64,000 bases of DNA from Ktedonobacteria bacterium (GCA_027459785.1 DAIDGU010000045.1:1-64000), one strand, 5' to 3'; numbered from the stretch's first letter, positions 53,527-63,520 are shown. A program made the numbers and translations. Notes: generated by a model not told the origin, from the sequence alone.

Positions 53527-54060
53527 ATGCGCAGCGTTCAAAGATATACAACGGGCGGGCCGCGCTGGTGGTTCGCGCCCCTGCTGCTCACCTTCCTGGT
53601 GCTGAGCGGGTGTGGCTTGCGCAGCCTTTTCGGCGGCGGTTCGGCCAGCAGCGTCAATCCAGCGGACGCGACGGTGACGGCGGTCGTCACACAATCCGCT
53701 GGTCAGCCCAATTGCCAGCCTCAAGTGAGTACCACCGTTGATGGGCAGGCGCAAGCACTGGGCAAAATGGGCAAGTCAGTCGTCGTTTTCACCGGCACAT
53801 GTTGGATCGTAGGCAGCACGGTAACATTGGGCGTGATCGATCACTCCACGGCGGGGACGCCGACCATCCAGCCCCTGGACCAAAGCGGCACGACGACACC
53901 GGTTTCGGCGCAGGTCCACTCGGACGGCACCTTCAGCATCACCTTGCCATTAGCGAACTCGTTGTCGCCTTATATCTGGGATAGTCGCTTGCCCTTCGTA
54001 GTGCAGGAAGACGGCTTCGTGCAGTTCGCCGCCACCAGCATCGAGGTCTCATCGTCCTAG
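53527..54060 (+). CDS. Small secreted lipoprotein, unknown
   Basis: 177 aa from MRSVQRYTTG; AAGGAG is too close to the ATG at 53515 and better placed for this one. Lipoprotein signal with the lipobox LSGC near residue 29. Mature part: a short low-complexity linker, then a beta-rich domain with one likely disulfide pair (NCQPQ ... GTCWIVG). No family recognised. Confidence 0.72.
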   Translation: MRSVQRYTTGGPRWWFAPLLLTFLVLSGCGLRSLFGGGSASSVNPADATVTAVVTQSAGQPNCQPQVSTTVDGQAQALGKMGKSVVVFTGTCWIVGSTVTLGVIDHSTAGTPTIQPLDQSGTTTPVSAQVHSDGTFSITLPLANSLSPYIWDSRLPFVVQEDGFVQFAATSIEVSSS

Positions 54061-54259
54061 CTCACAAGCAGCAGCGCGCCCAACCAACGATGAAAAATGC
54101 AGCATTTGGCGCGGATGTGGATCGCGTGATACAATGCAGCATACTTCACAGAGTCGTGGTCGCCCGTAGCCATGCAATGTCCCGCTGGGGCGGTAATGGT
54201 ACCGTTTGTCTGGTGCGGCCTGAGTTGTTTGAGTTGGAGAAGGGCGAGGCAGAAGCAGT

Positions 54260-55015
54260 ATGTCTGGACATTCCAAGTGGGCGCAGATCAAGCGCCAGAA
54301 GGGCGTGAACGACGCCCGACGCGGCCAGCTTTTCACCCGGCTGGGCCGTGAAATCATCGTGGCCGTGCGCGAGGGTGGCGGCGGCGATCCCAACGCGAAC
54401 TTCCGCCTGCGCAAAGCGGTGGATGCCGCGCGGGCGGCCAATATGCCGATGGATACCATCGACCGCGCGATCAAACGCGCCTTGGGCGGCGGCGAAGGCA
54501 CGCAGCTCGAAGAGATCGCGTATGAGGGCTACACGCCCGGCGGTGCTGCCGTGCTGGTGTATGCGCTGACGGATAACCGCAACCGCACGGCGGCGGAGGT
54601 GCGCAACGTCTTCAACAAGGGCGGCGGCAATCTTGGCGAGAACGGCTGCGTAGACTGGATCTTCGAGCAGCGCGGCGTCATCGAGATCGAGCTGGATGGG
54701 CAAGATCCCGATGAACTCTCGCTGGAAGCCATCGACGCGGGCGCGGAGGACGTGGAACCCGCCCACGAGGGCGATGAGACACTGACGGTCTATACGATGA
54801 CCACGGAGGTCGATGCCGTCAAGGCGGCGCTGGAAGCGCGCAAGATGAAGGTGGTGCGCGCCGAAACCGCGCTCATCCCGAAGACGACGATAGAACTGGA
54901 TGAGAAGACCAGCCTCCAAGCCTTTCGCATGATCGAACGGTTGGAAGAACTGGACGATGTACAAGACGTGCATACCAACGCCGACTTCAACGAGGCGGCA
55001 TTGAGCCAGGCGTAA
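54260..55015 (+). CDS. YebC/PmpR-family regulatory protein
   Basis: 251 aa, full length for the family. Signature N-terminus MSGHSKWAQIKRQKGVNDAR (residues 1-20), GGGDPNANFRLRKAVDAARA, the central YEGYTPGGAAVLVYALTDNRNRTAAEVR and the C-terminal domain ending LEELDDVQDVHTNADF. Members act as transcriptional regulators or, as shown more recently for some, as ribosome-associated factors that help at difficult peptide stretches. Its position near ruvC, as in many bacteria, supports the call. Confidence 0.95.
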   Translation: MSGHSKWAQIKRQKGVNDARRGQLFTRLGREIIVAVREGGGGDPNANFRLRKAVDAARAANMPMDTIDRAIKRALGGGEGTQLEEIAYEGYTPGGAAVLVYALTDNRNRTAAEVRNVFNKGGGNLGENGCVDWIFEQRGVIEIELDGQDPDELSLEAIDAGAEDVEPAHEGDETLTVYTMTTEVDAVKAALEARKMKVVRAETALIPKTTIELDEKTSLQAFRMIERLEELDDVQDVHTNADFNEAALSQA

Positions 55016-55023
55016 ACGGGGAT

Positions 55024-55176
55024 GTGACGGGACCGAACACGAAAGCCACGAAAACACACGAAAGTGAGAAAAAAGCAGGCGGAAAGATTGTATGGAAGTT
55101 AGGGAACTGCGCTGCTTGGATTTTTTCGCGGTCTTCGTGAACCTTTCGTGGCTTTCGCGTTCGATCTCACAGGCGC
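55024..55176. repeat. CACGAAA-family fold-back with perfect 14-bp arms
   Basis: CGAAAGCCACGAAA (55040-55053) and TTTCGTGGCTTTCG (55144-55157) are perfect inverted copies, and the pairing extends with mismatches on both sides (GAACACGAAAG / CTTTCGCGTTC). It fills the gap between yebC and ruvC. Confidence 0.8.
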
Positions 55177-55204
55177 TACACGTGAGTAGGTAAGGGGCAA
55201 GCGA

Positions 55205-55699
55205 ATGCGCATCACGCTCGGCGTGGACCCAGGCACGGCGACAGTGGGCTATGCGGTCGTCGCGGAAGAACATGGCAAACTGCGCCTGCTGGTATGCGAT
55301 GTCATCACCACGCCGCCGGAGATGCCCTTTCCCCAGCGCCTCAGCCAGATCTTCCACGGCATCACGGAGATTATCCAACTCTACCACCCCCAGGATGCCG
55401 CCGTGGAGGAGCTTTTCTTCGCGCGCAACGCACGCACGGCCATCGCCGTCGGCCAGGGGCGCGGCATCATCCTGCTGGCGGCGGCGGAGGCCGGCTTGCC
55501 AGTAGGCGAATATACGCCGATGCAGGTGAAACAGGCGGTGCAGGGCTATGGCTCAGCCACCAAGCATCAGGTGGGCGAGATGGTGCGCATGTTGCTGCAC
55601 CTGGACGCCGTCCCCAAGCCGGACGACGCCGCCGATGCCGCCGCCATCGCCATCTGCCACCTGCACTCCTCGCGCGTGGCGGCGATCCTCAAGCAATGA
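55205..55699 (+). CDS. ruvC: Holliday junction resolvase RuvC
   Basis: 164 aa. The acidic active site is visible: Asp8 in LGVDPGTATVGYA, Glu in AAVEELFFARNARTAIAVGQGRG, and the C-terminal DDAADAAAIAICH. YTPMQVKQAVQGYGSATKHQV is the conserved DNA-binding region. It cuts four-way junctions as a dimer during recombination repair. ruvA and ruvB do not follow within the window. Confidence 0.96.
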   Translation: MRITLGVDPGTATVGYAVVAEEHGKLRLLVCDVITTPPEMPFPQRLSQIFHGITEIIQLYHPQDAAVEELFFARNARTAIAVGQGRGIILLAAAEAGLPVGEYTPMQVKQAVQGYGSATKHQVGEMVRMLLHLDAVPKPDDAADAAAIAICHLHSSRVAAILKQ

Positions 55700-55795
55700 C
55701 GTGCTATCTGCTATACTGAGATTATGCTGAGATCAGCAAAATGTCTTTAACGTTAGAGATAGCGCGTGCGTTACGTGGAGGAGCGACAATCATCC

Positions 55796-56296
55796 ATGCT
55801 CGACCACACACATTATCTTCAGCTTGCTTTGGAAGAAGCCGAGATCGCGTGCGTACACGGCGATATCCCCGTCGGCGCGCTCCTGGTCGATGAAACAGGG
55901 CAAATTTTGGCTACTACGCGCAACGAGATCTATTCTTTGAAAGGTTTTGTTAATCACGCGGAAATGAGCCTGATCCTCCAGAACCAGGATGCCCTTTTCA
56001 CGCATGAGTGGACCACCACCCTCTATGCGACCTTCGAGCCATGCCTGATGTGCATGAGTACGGCAATTATCAACCACATCAAGCGCATCGTGTGGGCGGC
56101 GGATGATCATTGGGCTGGTGGCACACAGTCGCTTGATTTCTCGTCCTACTATCTGCGCAGCTATGGCGTGGAATTCGTGGCGACGCCGAACCTTGCCTTG
56201 CAGCAACGCAGCGTCGCTCTAATGAAAGCGTATCTCCAACGCAGCCGGCCCGATAAGGTGGCGGAGATTTTGGGAGCACAGCTTACGTTGGAATAG
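55796..56296 (+). CDS. Nucleoside/CMP deaminase-family protein
   Basis: 166 aa from MLDHTHYLQL; GGAGGAG is about 13 bases upstream and a GTG at 55766 is possible. Zinc-deaminase motifs: NHAEMSLI (HAE, proton-shuttling Glu) and EPCLMCM (PCxxC). IPVGALLVDETGQILATTRNE is the usual beta-sheet start. The family includes guanine, cytosine and tRNA-adenosine deaminases; substrate unresolved. It converges with the Nudix gene, leaving an 8-base gap. Confidence 0.85.
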   Translation: MLDHTHYLQLALEEAEIACVHGDIPVGALLVDETGQILATTRNEIYSLKGFVNHAEMSLILQNQDALFTHEWTTTLYATFEPCLMCMSTAIINHIKRIVWAADDHWAGGTQSLDFSSYYLRSYGVEFVATPNLALQQRSVALMKAYLQRSRPDKVAEILGAQLTLE

Positions 56297-56304
56297 CCTG
56301 CGTT

Positions 56305-56721
56305 CTATAGTGTAGCAAGCAGCTTTTCAAGGGCGTCGTGATTTTCGGGCATGACCATGTCAATACCCTCTTCGATGCTTACCCACACAGCTTCCTGAAT
56401 TTCCGCTCCAAGTCGCAGACGAGTGTCTTCGACATGGACCAGGTAGTTCAGAAAAACCAGATGGGCCTCACGATGATAAAGATCTGGTCGGATGACTTCT
56501 TTCCATTCCAACCATGTAGTGTCATCTAGTGAAAAAGTTAAGCCGGTTTCTTCCCGAATCTCCCTTTGGAGGGCGATGAGGATGGGTTCCCCAAATCTCA
56601 CATGCCCTCCAACAAAGCAGGAGTATCTATTCTCCCACTTTTTTTGCCGAATGAGTAAAATCTTGCCTTCCTTGTTCTGCACGATTGCCCCGACGACAAG
56701 TTCCGGATGTTGTCTAGCCAT
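56305..56721 (-). CDS. Nudix hydrolase
   Basis: 138 aa. The Nudix box is complete: GGHVRFGEPILIALQREIREETGL (G-x5-E-x7-REUxEExGU). LLIRQKKWENRYSCFVGGHV precedes it. It hydrolyses a nucleoside diphosphate linked to another group; the substrate is unknown. It lies 58 bases after the two-TM protein on the same strand and in the same AT-richer block. Confidence 0.93.
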   Translation of the reverse strand: MARQHPELVVGAIVQNKEGKILLIRQKKWENRYSCFVGGHVRFGEPILIALQREIREETGLTFSLDDTTWLEWKEVIRPDLYHREAHLVFLNYLVHVEDTRLRLGAEIQEAVWVSIEEGIDMVMPENHDALEKLLATL

Positions 56722-56779
56722 GTTTCGCGTCCTCCATTACTCTACTATAGCATGCACATTGAAAGATATTTCACGTGCT

Positions 56780-57862
56780 CTACCCGCGTTCCATTAGCTT
56801 CTTAGCTTTGTCTCGCCACTCTGTCAGTCGCTCATCAAGTGAAGAAGGGTTCACTCCAAGTTCGACTAGAAATCTCCGCAGTTGCTCTTCTGTGCTGTCT
56901 CGTGTCATCGGAAATTTTTTCATTGCAAAGTCCCAGCTTTGCTGAAAGTCGTTGTTAAACGCTTCATAATAAATGGTCCCTTTCTTATAAAAATAGGTTG
57001 GCGGATGCTTGACTTTACGACCACTTTTATAGAATGAGACAAACATCCCTTCATCCATTATTTCTGATCGGTAAAACAATGTATCAGAACAGGTACGTAT
57101 TTCAATCCGGTAGAGATGGCGCAAATCAAACAGGCCGACGATGGCTGTAAAGATCTGCTCTCGTTGTTCTGCCTCATGCTGTTCAATAGTTCTACTATCA
57201 GCCCGGATAGCGTAGCGGTCAAGTGCATGTACTCGGATAGCATTCACTGCCTCTGGATCGATGATCAAAATGTCACATTGCAAGTTGGGGTTTGCGAATT
57301 TATGCAAAAGTCCTGGGACATAGCGTGCGGTCGATCCCCGAAAAATATAATGCTGGGTTATTTTAACAGCTTGATGAAGCTTTTCAGCAAATCGTGGATT
57401 TGATTCTTCGGATTCTGGAAAAAAATCAGCAGGCAAAAGTTCTGGCCATTTATCTACCAGGCGCGTAGCCTCTTCTTCGAGAAGTATATTGATACGCTTT
57501 TCAACATAACTGGTGACATCGGCTGTCGATGAAGCAACCGTTTGGGCGATGGTTTTCTTCATCTCGGTGATCTCGATTGATTGAGATCGGCTTTCAGATT
57601 GGCTCCTGGCTCGATCCACGATCAGCGTAAAGAAGATGGTGAAGACGAGCGAGACGATCAGCGAAACAGCGGTGGAAAGCAAGATCGATTGCACCTGGGG
57701 ATCATGATCGAAAAGCACGCCCACCGCGATGCCAATCGACAGAAGGATCATAAGTGCGATGAAAAGGATGATGGAATATCGCTCTGTCTGGCGATATGCT
57801 TGCAAGATGGAATCTTCGTTGGCTTTGATCCGTTCGTTTTCCTGCTCGTTCGCGTTCGACAT
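56780..57862 (-). CDS. Two-TM membrane protein with a cytosolic domain, unknown
   Basis: 360 aa from MSNANEQENE, with AGGAGG upstream. Two adjacent membrane helices (SIILFIALMILLSIGIAVGVLF and LLSTAVSLIVSLVFTIFFTLIV) are followed by a coiled coil (about 90-135). The C-terminal domain contains QHYIFRGSTARYVPGLLHKF and QCDILIIDPEAVNAIRVHAL, then EQREQIFTAIVGLFDLR. This domain resembles the small PLD-like or DUF5919-like sensor domains I have seen beside nucleic-acid-related genes, but the match is not firm. Codons are AT-rich. It lies 41 bases after the radical SAM gene. Confidence 0.7.
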   Translation of the reverse strand: MSNANEQENERIKANEDSILQAYRQTERYSIILFIALMILLSIGIAVGVLFDHDPQVQSILLSTAVSLIVSLVFTIFFTLIVDRARSQSESRSQSIEITEMKKTIAQTVASSTADVTSYVEKRINILLEEEATRLVDKWPELLPADFFPESEESNPRFAEKLHQAVKITQHYIFRGSTARYVPGLLHKFANPNLQCDILIIDPEAVNAIRVHALDRYAIRADSRTIEQHEAEQREQIFTAIVGLFDLRHLYRIEIRTCSDTLFYRSEIMDEGMFVSFYKSGRKVKHPPTYFYKKGTIYYEAFNNDFQQSWDFAMKKFPMTRDSTEEQLRRFLVELGVNPSSLDERLTEWRDKAKKLMERG

Positions 57863-57903
57863 GGCTCGCCCTCCTGTTGAAATTGTGGTTGGCACGACGG
57901 ACA

Positions 57904-59499
57904 CTATGGAATGAGAACATTTTCCGCTTCTATCACTTTCAGCGCCGCGCGCTGTAACGCTTTCTCGCCGATGGTGAGTTGGTGTTGCTGAGCGAGCTTC
58001 CTTGTCACCTCGTCGGCCAGATTGTGCATATATGCGACACTGACCTCGTAGGCATGTTGGGCATCCTCGCCATATGGATCTGCGAGTGATAAAAGAACTT
58101 CGAGTAAATCAAGCTGTGCTTGTCGCATGGCAAGAACCTGTGAATGGTAATGACCCGTTCCCAATTCGCTGCGATTGATGTTTCGCAGAGCTTGATATAA
58201 GGGATTGCAGGCAGCGTTCCAGTCGCGGCAGAAAGACGCGATTTGGGCGACTTCTGCGCTCTGATAGGAAGTGGCGAACTCCAGCATGTCAGGATTTAAA
58301 CTACCAAGTAGACCCTGTTTGGCCAGGAGCTTTTCATACGGTGTTCCCTTTTGCACCCGCATGAAACTAAAAAGTTGGCCGGCATAATTCCAAAAGCCGG
58401 TTTGCTGTAAAGTAGTCACATTGTGCTTGAGTTCCGGGATTATCACCAGTGGGTCGAACAGAATCAGACCAAGTTCTAACTCAATGCCTAATGTTTCCAT
58501 CAGGTGAATGGAAGTAATCGTTGCCTTCGCCGTACTGCCCTTGCCATAGCGGTGAAGCTGGGTTGGTGCAAATGATTCTGCACCGATAAAGACAAGAGTA
58601 AGGCCAGCTTGCTTCAAAGTCTGAAAGATCTTGAGCAATACAGCATTCTCCTGATCGCTTTTGTCTGGATCGAAGATATTGTCGGCACGCACCGACAAGG
58701 CGAAATCGAGGTTGGGTATCTCAGTCAGGCGGGAAGCGATCTCAAAAGCACCGCCAGGATCATTGCCGATGAAATCTTCATCCGCGAAGGTAAACGTGGT
58801 AACGCCCTGAGCTGCGAGATCCTTGATCTGCTGCACTGTCGTTTCTACCCGCAGACGCATCCAAGGTGGCTGGTTCTCGCTTGCTGGAGGACGAGAGCAG
58901 AACGTGCAAACGTTATAATGGCATCCCCGACTTGATTCCACTCGCGCGAAATAGCGTTGAGGATCATGCCGTTGAGGAGATGATATAGCTTGCGGAGTTT
59001 GTATGGCATTTTTCCGAACAGACCCTTGCTGATTAGAGAAGATGAGGCTTGGTATATGATCCGGCAGGAGTTGTCCATCAGCGACTTGTTGGCAAAATTC
59101 GACGAAAGCGGTTTCGCCCCAACCTTGCACGATATACACGTGGGGATACTTTGTCAAAAAAAGTTCGGGTGCGTATGTTGGGAGCGCATGACCTAAAAGG
59201 ATATAGGGCTTTTCATCGGCAGCATATAGCTTTTCTAAAACATACATTGCCACTGCATAGGTTCCTTGCGGGCAAGACACCCCGATAACATCAAACGCCG
59301 AATTTTTTATATGTGTCAATGTCTTTTGCATCTCATCAGTGCTTTGAAATAAACCAACAGTATATAACGCTATTTGAGCGGAAGGCAGGTATTTTGCTAA
59401 TGCTGCCTCTAATGCCAGAATCGATAGCGGCTCTGCATTTTCGGGCTGAAGTGTGCCATAAAGTTGTAGTAAACAACAATTGAGAGCATTTGTTCCCAT
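57904..59499 (-). CDS. Radical SAM enzyme with a B12-binding-like N-terminal domain
   Basis: 531 aa, with AAGGAT upstream. The first ~170 residues look like a B12-binding fold (DVIGVSCPQGTYAVAMYVLE; YILLGHALPTYAPELF) but lack the DxHxxG cobalamin motif. The radical SAM core (about 190-430) has the cluster motif RGCHYNVCTFC (C-x4-C-x2-C), TFTFADEDFIG and LVFIGAESF. The ~100-residue C-terminus is helical. Such proteins methylate or rearrange unreactive carbon centres; the substrate is unknown. It heads a three-gene AT-richer operon with the two-TM protein and Nudix. Confidence 0.87.
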   Translation of the reverse strand: MGTNALNCCLLQLYGTLQPENAEPLSILALEAALAKYLPSAQIALYTVGLFQSTDEMQKTLTHIKNSAFDVIGVSCPQGTYAVAMYVLEKLYAADEKPYILLGHALPTYAPELFLTKYPHVYIVQGWGETAFVEFCQQVADGQLLPDHIPSLIFSNQQGSVRKNAIQTPQAISSPQRHDPQRYFARVESSRGCHYNVCTFCSRPPASENQPPWMRLRVETTVQQIKDLAAQGVTTFTFADEDFIGNDPGGAFEIASRLTEIPNLDFALSVRADNIFDPDKSDQENAVLLKIFQTLKQAGLTLVFIGAESFAPTQLHRYGKGSTAKATITSIHLMETLGIELELGLILFDPLVIIPELKHNVTTLQQTGFWNYAGQLFSFMRVQKGTPYEKLLAKQGLLGSLNPDMLEFATSYQSAEVAQIASFCRDWNAACNPLYQALRNINRSELGTGHYHSQVLAMRQAQLDLLEVLLSLADPYGEDAQHAYEVSVAYMHNLADEVTRKLAQQHQLTIGEKALQRAALKVIEAENVLIP

Positions 59500-59657
59500 T
59501 GTTTATCCTTATCACCAACGATACACTCACTCACTAACTTTGTTGCCTGTCAAAGGAATTATAGTCTATTCGGGAGAGATTTTCAAGGCGATTTGCAGTA
59601 AATTTCAGAGGCATACTAGTAAATATGCCTCTGCTGTTTAAGATCATCCATTCACTA

Positions 59658-60860
<1,203 letters not shown>

Positions 60861-60963
60861 TCAAAAAGTATAGCATAAGGGGGCTAGGTCATGCTAACCC
60901 AGCCATAGGACTGATCCAGGCTGGATCGCGTTTATTTCCGTGGCGCATGCCGACATGATCGCG

Positions 60964-61239
60964 TTAATCGCTCGCCCCTGCTTGCATCACTTCGTCGAAG
61001 GCACCGTTGACGAAGGCATGCACAAATGTTGCCAAGAGGCGCGTGCGCTCATAGGGCGTGAAGGGGGCGTTGGGGTAGCGGGTGGCGACATAGCGGCGCG
61101 CTTCCTCCACCGCGAAACGCTTGAGGTCGGCATACGCCATGTCTTCCGCTGAGGTCTGGAAAACGAACATGCCGCGCTGGATGGCCTGATGCCCGGCCTT
61201 CCACGCCGCCGCGCCGGTCTGGAGGATGGGTAGTTGCAT
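60964..61239 (-). CDS. Small hypothetical protein
   Basis: 91 aa, with GAGAGGACA upstream. Alpha-helical throughout (AWKAGHQAIQRGMFVFQ; LKRFAVEEARRYVATRYP; RTRLLATFVHAFVNGAFDEVM). No motif recognised. It is divergent from ftsZ. Confidence 0.6.
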   Translation of the reverse strand: MQLPILQTGAAAWKAGHQAIQRGMFVFQTSAEDMAYADLKRFAVEEARRYVATRYPNAPFTPYERTRLLATFVHAFVNGAFDEVMQAGASD

Positions 61240-61408
61240 GGTGGCTGTCCTCTCTGATCGCTCTCAGTGTACCATAAAATATCTGCTAACCCCAGCATTT
61301 TGACTGTCGCGGACGCTGCCTGATTTGCGCCGCCGTGTATCTTGAAAGATGAAGCAGAGACAGAAAGATGAAGCAAAGACGATTCGCCGGCAGGGAGGCA
61401 TGCAGCAT

Positions 61409-62956
61409 ATGAGCGGGGCATTTCGCCAGGCACCGGAACCGGCGCGGCTGCGCCAGCACGACGGCCATGTGGTGATGCGCGTCGTCGGCGTGGGCGGCGC
61501 GGGCAGCAACGCCGTCGCGCGCATGCAAGCGGACGACATCGACGGCGTGGAGTTTATCGTCGCCAACACGGATGCCCAGGCGCTGCTGGCCTCGCCGGTG
61601 GCCCGGCGGCTGCGGCTGGGCGAGGCGCTCACGCGCGGGCTGGGCGCGGGGGGCGATCCGGCGGTGGGGGCGCGGGCGGCGCAGGAGAGCCTGGAAGAGT
61701 TGCGCGCGTCCCTGCGCGGGGCGGATCTCGTCTTCGTCACGGCGGGGATGGGGGGCGGCACCGGCACGGGCGCGGCTCCCGTCATCGCGCGGCTGGCGCG
61801 CGAGTTGGGCGCGCTGGTGGTGGCCGTCGTCTCGTGTCCCTTCCGCTTCGAGGGCGCACGCCGCGCCCAGGTGGCCATGCAGGGCATCGACGATCTGCGC
61901 CCCCATGCCGATACGTTGATCGTCGTGCCGAACGAGCGGCTGCTGGCGATTGTCGATCACCATCTGCCCTTCACCGAGGCGCTGCATGCCGGCGACGACA
62001 TCCTGCGCCAGGGCGTGCGCGGCATCAGCGATCTCATCACCATCCCCGGCCTGATCAATCTGGATTTCGCCGATGTGCGCTCGGTGATCGCGGACGCGGG
62101 AACGGCGCTGATGGCCATCGGCGAGGCGGCGGGCGACCGCCGCGCGCAAGAAGCGACGCAGCGCGCCGTCGAAAGTCCCCTGCTGGAACGCGACATTCGG
62201 GGGGCGCGGCGCATCCTGTTAAATATTACCGGCGGCACGGATCTGACGCTGATGGAGGTCGCGGAGACGGCTTCGCTGGTACAATCCCTGGCCCACCCAG
62301 AGGCAGCGATCATCTTCGGCACTGTGCAGGACGACCATTTGACCGGCAGCATGCGCGTGACGCTCATCGCCACAAACTTCGCGCCGGCTATACCACACCA
62401 GATCGTGGCCGGCGCAGTCACGCGCCCGCTGTTGCCTGATGCCGACGCGCACGTCCTGACGCCGGAAATGTTGCTAGGCGACGCCTGGCCGCTGCCCAAC
62501 GGACGCGCCATCAGCGAGACGCCCACGGCGGCGCTGCCCGCGCTGCCCCTGCGCACGGCGACAGCCGGCCCGCCCGCCCTGCCGCCCGCTCGCGCCTACG
62601 CGAGCGGCATCTATCCCTCGGCTAGCATGTATGGCAAACAGGAAGATTCGCTCGATGAAGAAACGGTTTCACAGTCTGTAGGGGCGCACCCTCGTGGTCG
62701 CCCTGGTCCCGACAATGAAACGGTTTCACAGTCTGTAGGGGCAATGCCTTGTGCTTGCCCTGCCCCTCCAGGTGGTCGCCCTGGTTCTGCCGATGAAATG
62801 CTTTCGGGTGAGCAGGATGATAGGACCGATGCCTCACCAGTGGCGAGCCGTTCCGCCGCGCTGACTCAGCCCCGCGAGCAGTTGCCCCCCGACCATGCCA
62901 GCAGCGGAGCGCCCGCGCGCCCGTCGCTTGACATTCCCCCCTTTTTGCGCGCATAA
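61409..62956 (+). CDS. ftsZ: Cell-division GTPase FtsZ
   Basis: 515 aa from MSGAFRQAP, because GGGAGG (61393-61398) is 10 bases upstream of this ATG and too close to the one at 61400. GTPase domain: VVGVGGAGSNAVARM, VANTDAQAL, tubulin signature GMGGGTGTGAAPVIA, NLDFADVRSVIADAG. The C-terminal tail SLDIPPFLRA is the conserved peptide that docks FtsA/SepF/ZipA-type anchors. The linker between (about residues 330-505) is long and contains two in-frame copies of a 57-base unit derived from a dispersed GTAGGGGCG element. No other division genes are adjacent, unlike the usual dcw cluster. Confidence 0.93.
   Translation: MSGAFRQAPEPARLRQHDGHVVMRVVGVGGAGSNAVARMQADDIDGVEFIVANTDAQALLASPVARRLRLGEALTRGLGAGGDPAVGARAAQESLEELRASLRGADLVFVTAGMGGGTGTGAAPVIARLARELGALVVAVVSCPFRFEGARRAQVAMQGIDDLRPHADTLIVVPNERLLAIVDHHLPFTEALHAGDDILRQGVRGISDLITIPGLINLDFADVRSVIADAGTALMAIGEAAGDRRAQEATQRAVESPLLERDIRGARRILLNITGGTDLTLMEVAETASLVQSLAHPEAAIIFGTVQDDHLTGSMRVTLIATNFAPAIPHQIVAGAVTRPLLPDADAHVLTPEMLLGDAWPLPNGRAISETPTAALPALPLRTATAGPPALPPARAYASGIYPSASMYGKQEDSLDEETVSQSVGAHPRGRPGPDNETVSQSVGAMPCACPAPPGGRPGSADEMLSGEQDDRTDASPVASRSAALTQPREQLPPDHASSGAPARPSLDIPPFLRA
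62660..62742. repeat. Direct 26-bp repeat within ftsZ
   Basis: Identical 26-base segments at 62660-62685 and 62717-62742 (start GAAACGGTTTCACAG, end TAGGGGC), period 57 bases or 19 codons, in frame. The first copy continues into GTAGGGGCGCACCCTCGTGG, which matches the intergenic element at 42301-42329 at 25 of 29 positions. Confidence 0.85.
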
Positions 62957-63043
62957 TCCCCCAATAGTACTAGATGCTCCTCACAAGGAGGAGTGGGGGC
63001 ATCCATTAGGTGCGCCGTGTACTATTGAGTGGTCGCAGTGCGT

Positions 63044-63049
63044 TATAAT
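63044..63049 (+). promoter_or_regulatory. Perfect -10 box upstream of csrA
   Basis: TATAAT, 79 bases before the csrA ATG. A TTGAGT lies 13 bases upstream, closer than ideal for a -35. The implied leader of about 70 bases contains the hairpin and GGA motifs described separately. Confidence 0.45.
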
Positions 63050-63086
63050 TTGTATAGCGCCTTCAACAAAGGCGTGACAAAGGGTA

Positions 63087-63127
63087 AGGAACATGGCGGA
63101 AGCAATCCGCCACGAGAGGAGCGGGGA
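63087..63127 (+). promoter_or_regulatory. Candidate CsrA autoregulatory leader
   Basis: A hairpin GGCGGA-AGCAA-TCCGCC (63095-63111) is flanked by AGGA at 63087-63090 and AGGA at 63117-63120, the latter at the ribosome binding site. CsrA dimers bind paired (A)GGA motifs and block translation of their own mRNA in other bacteria. The motifs are seen; binding is an inference. Confidence 0.4.
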
Positions 63128-63340
63128 ATGCTCGTATTACGCCGTAAGGCTGGCGAAGCCATCGTGCTCAATCAGGTCATCAAGATTCGCGTGTTGGGCG
63201 TGGAAGGTGATCGGGTTAAGTTGGGGATCGATGCCCCACCGGATGTTATCGTGGTCCGCGAGGAACTGATCGAGGAAAACAATAACACGCCGCGCCCGAA
63301 CATGCCACCCACGCAGCCGAATGCAACCTGGGAACCGTAA
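63128..63340 (+). CDS. csrA: Carbon storage / translational regulator CsrA
   Basis: 70 aa from MLVLRRKAGEAIVLNQVIKIRVLG, with GAGGAGCGGGGA upstream. The hallmark N-terminus and GVEGDRVKLGIDAPPDVIVVREEL (beta-sheet core with the RNA-binding Arg in VVREE) are intact. A short Asn/Pro-rich tail follows. It binds GGA motifs in mRNA leaders and controls their translation and stability. No flagellar or FliW gene is next to it here. Confidence 0.95.
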   Translation: MLVLRRKAGEAIVLNQVIKIRVLGVEGDRVKLGIDAPPDVIVVREELIEENNNTPRPNMPPTQPNATWEP

Positions 63341-63363
63341 GCTAGCCTGATCATGCAGGGAAG

Positions 63364-63421
63364 CGAATGTGTGTCAACAGAGCGTTGCCGCGCTCTTTGT
63401 CATCCATTCGCTCTTTTTTTA
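63364..63421 (+). terminator. Rho-independent terminator after csrA
   Basis: The outer stem GCGAATG (63364-63370) / CATTCGC (63406-63412) is followed by TCTTTTTTTAT. Nested inside is a second hairpin AGAGCG (63380-63385) / CGCTCT (63392-63397) followed by TTTG. It ends csrA transcription. Confidence 0.8.
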
Positions 63422-63520
63422 TGCGCGGCAGTTGCCACCACGCTAAACGATGTGGCTCCGCGCCGTCTCGCTGCGCGCAAAAGCTGTTGCATTGTTGCGC
63501 CGTGGCTAGCTCAGCAATTC

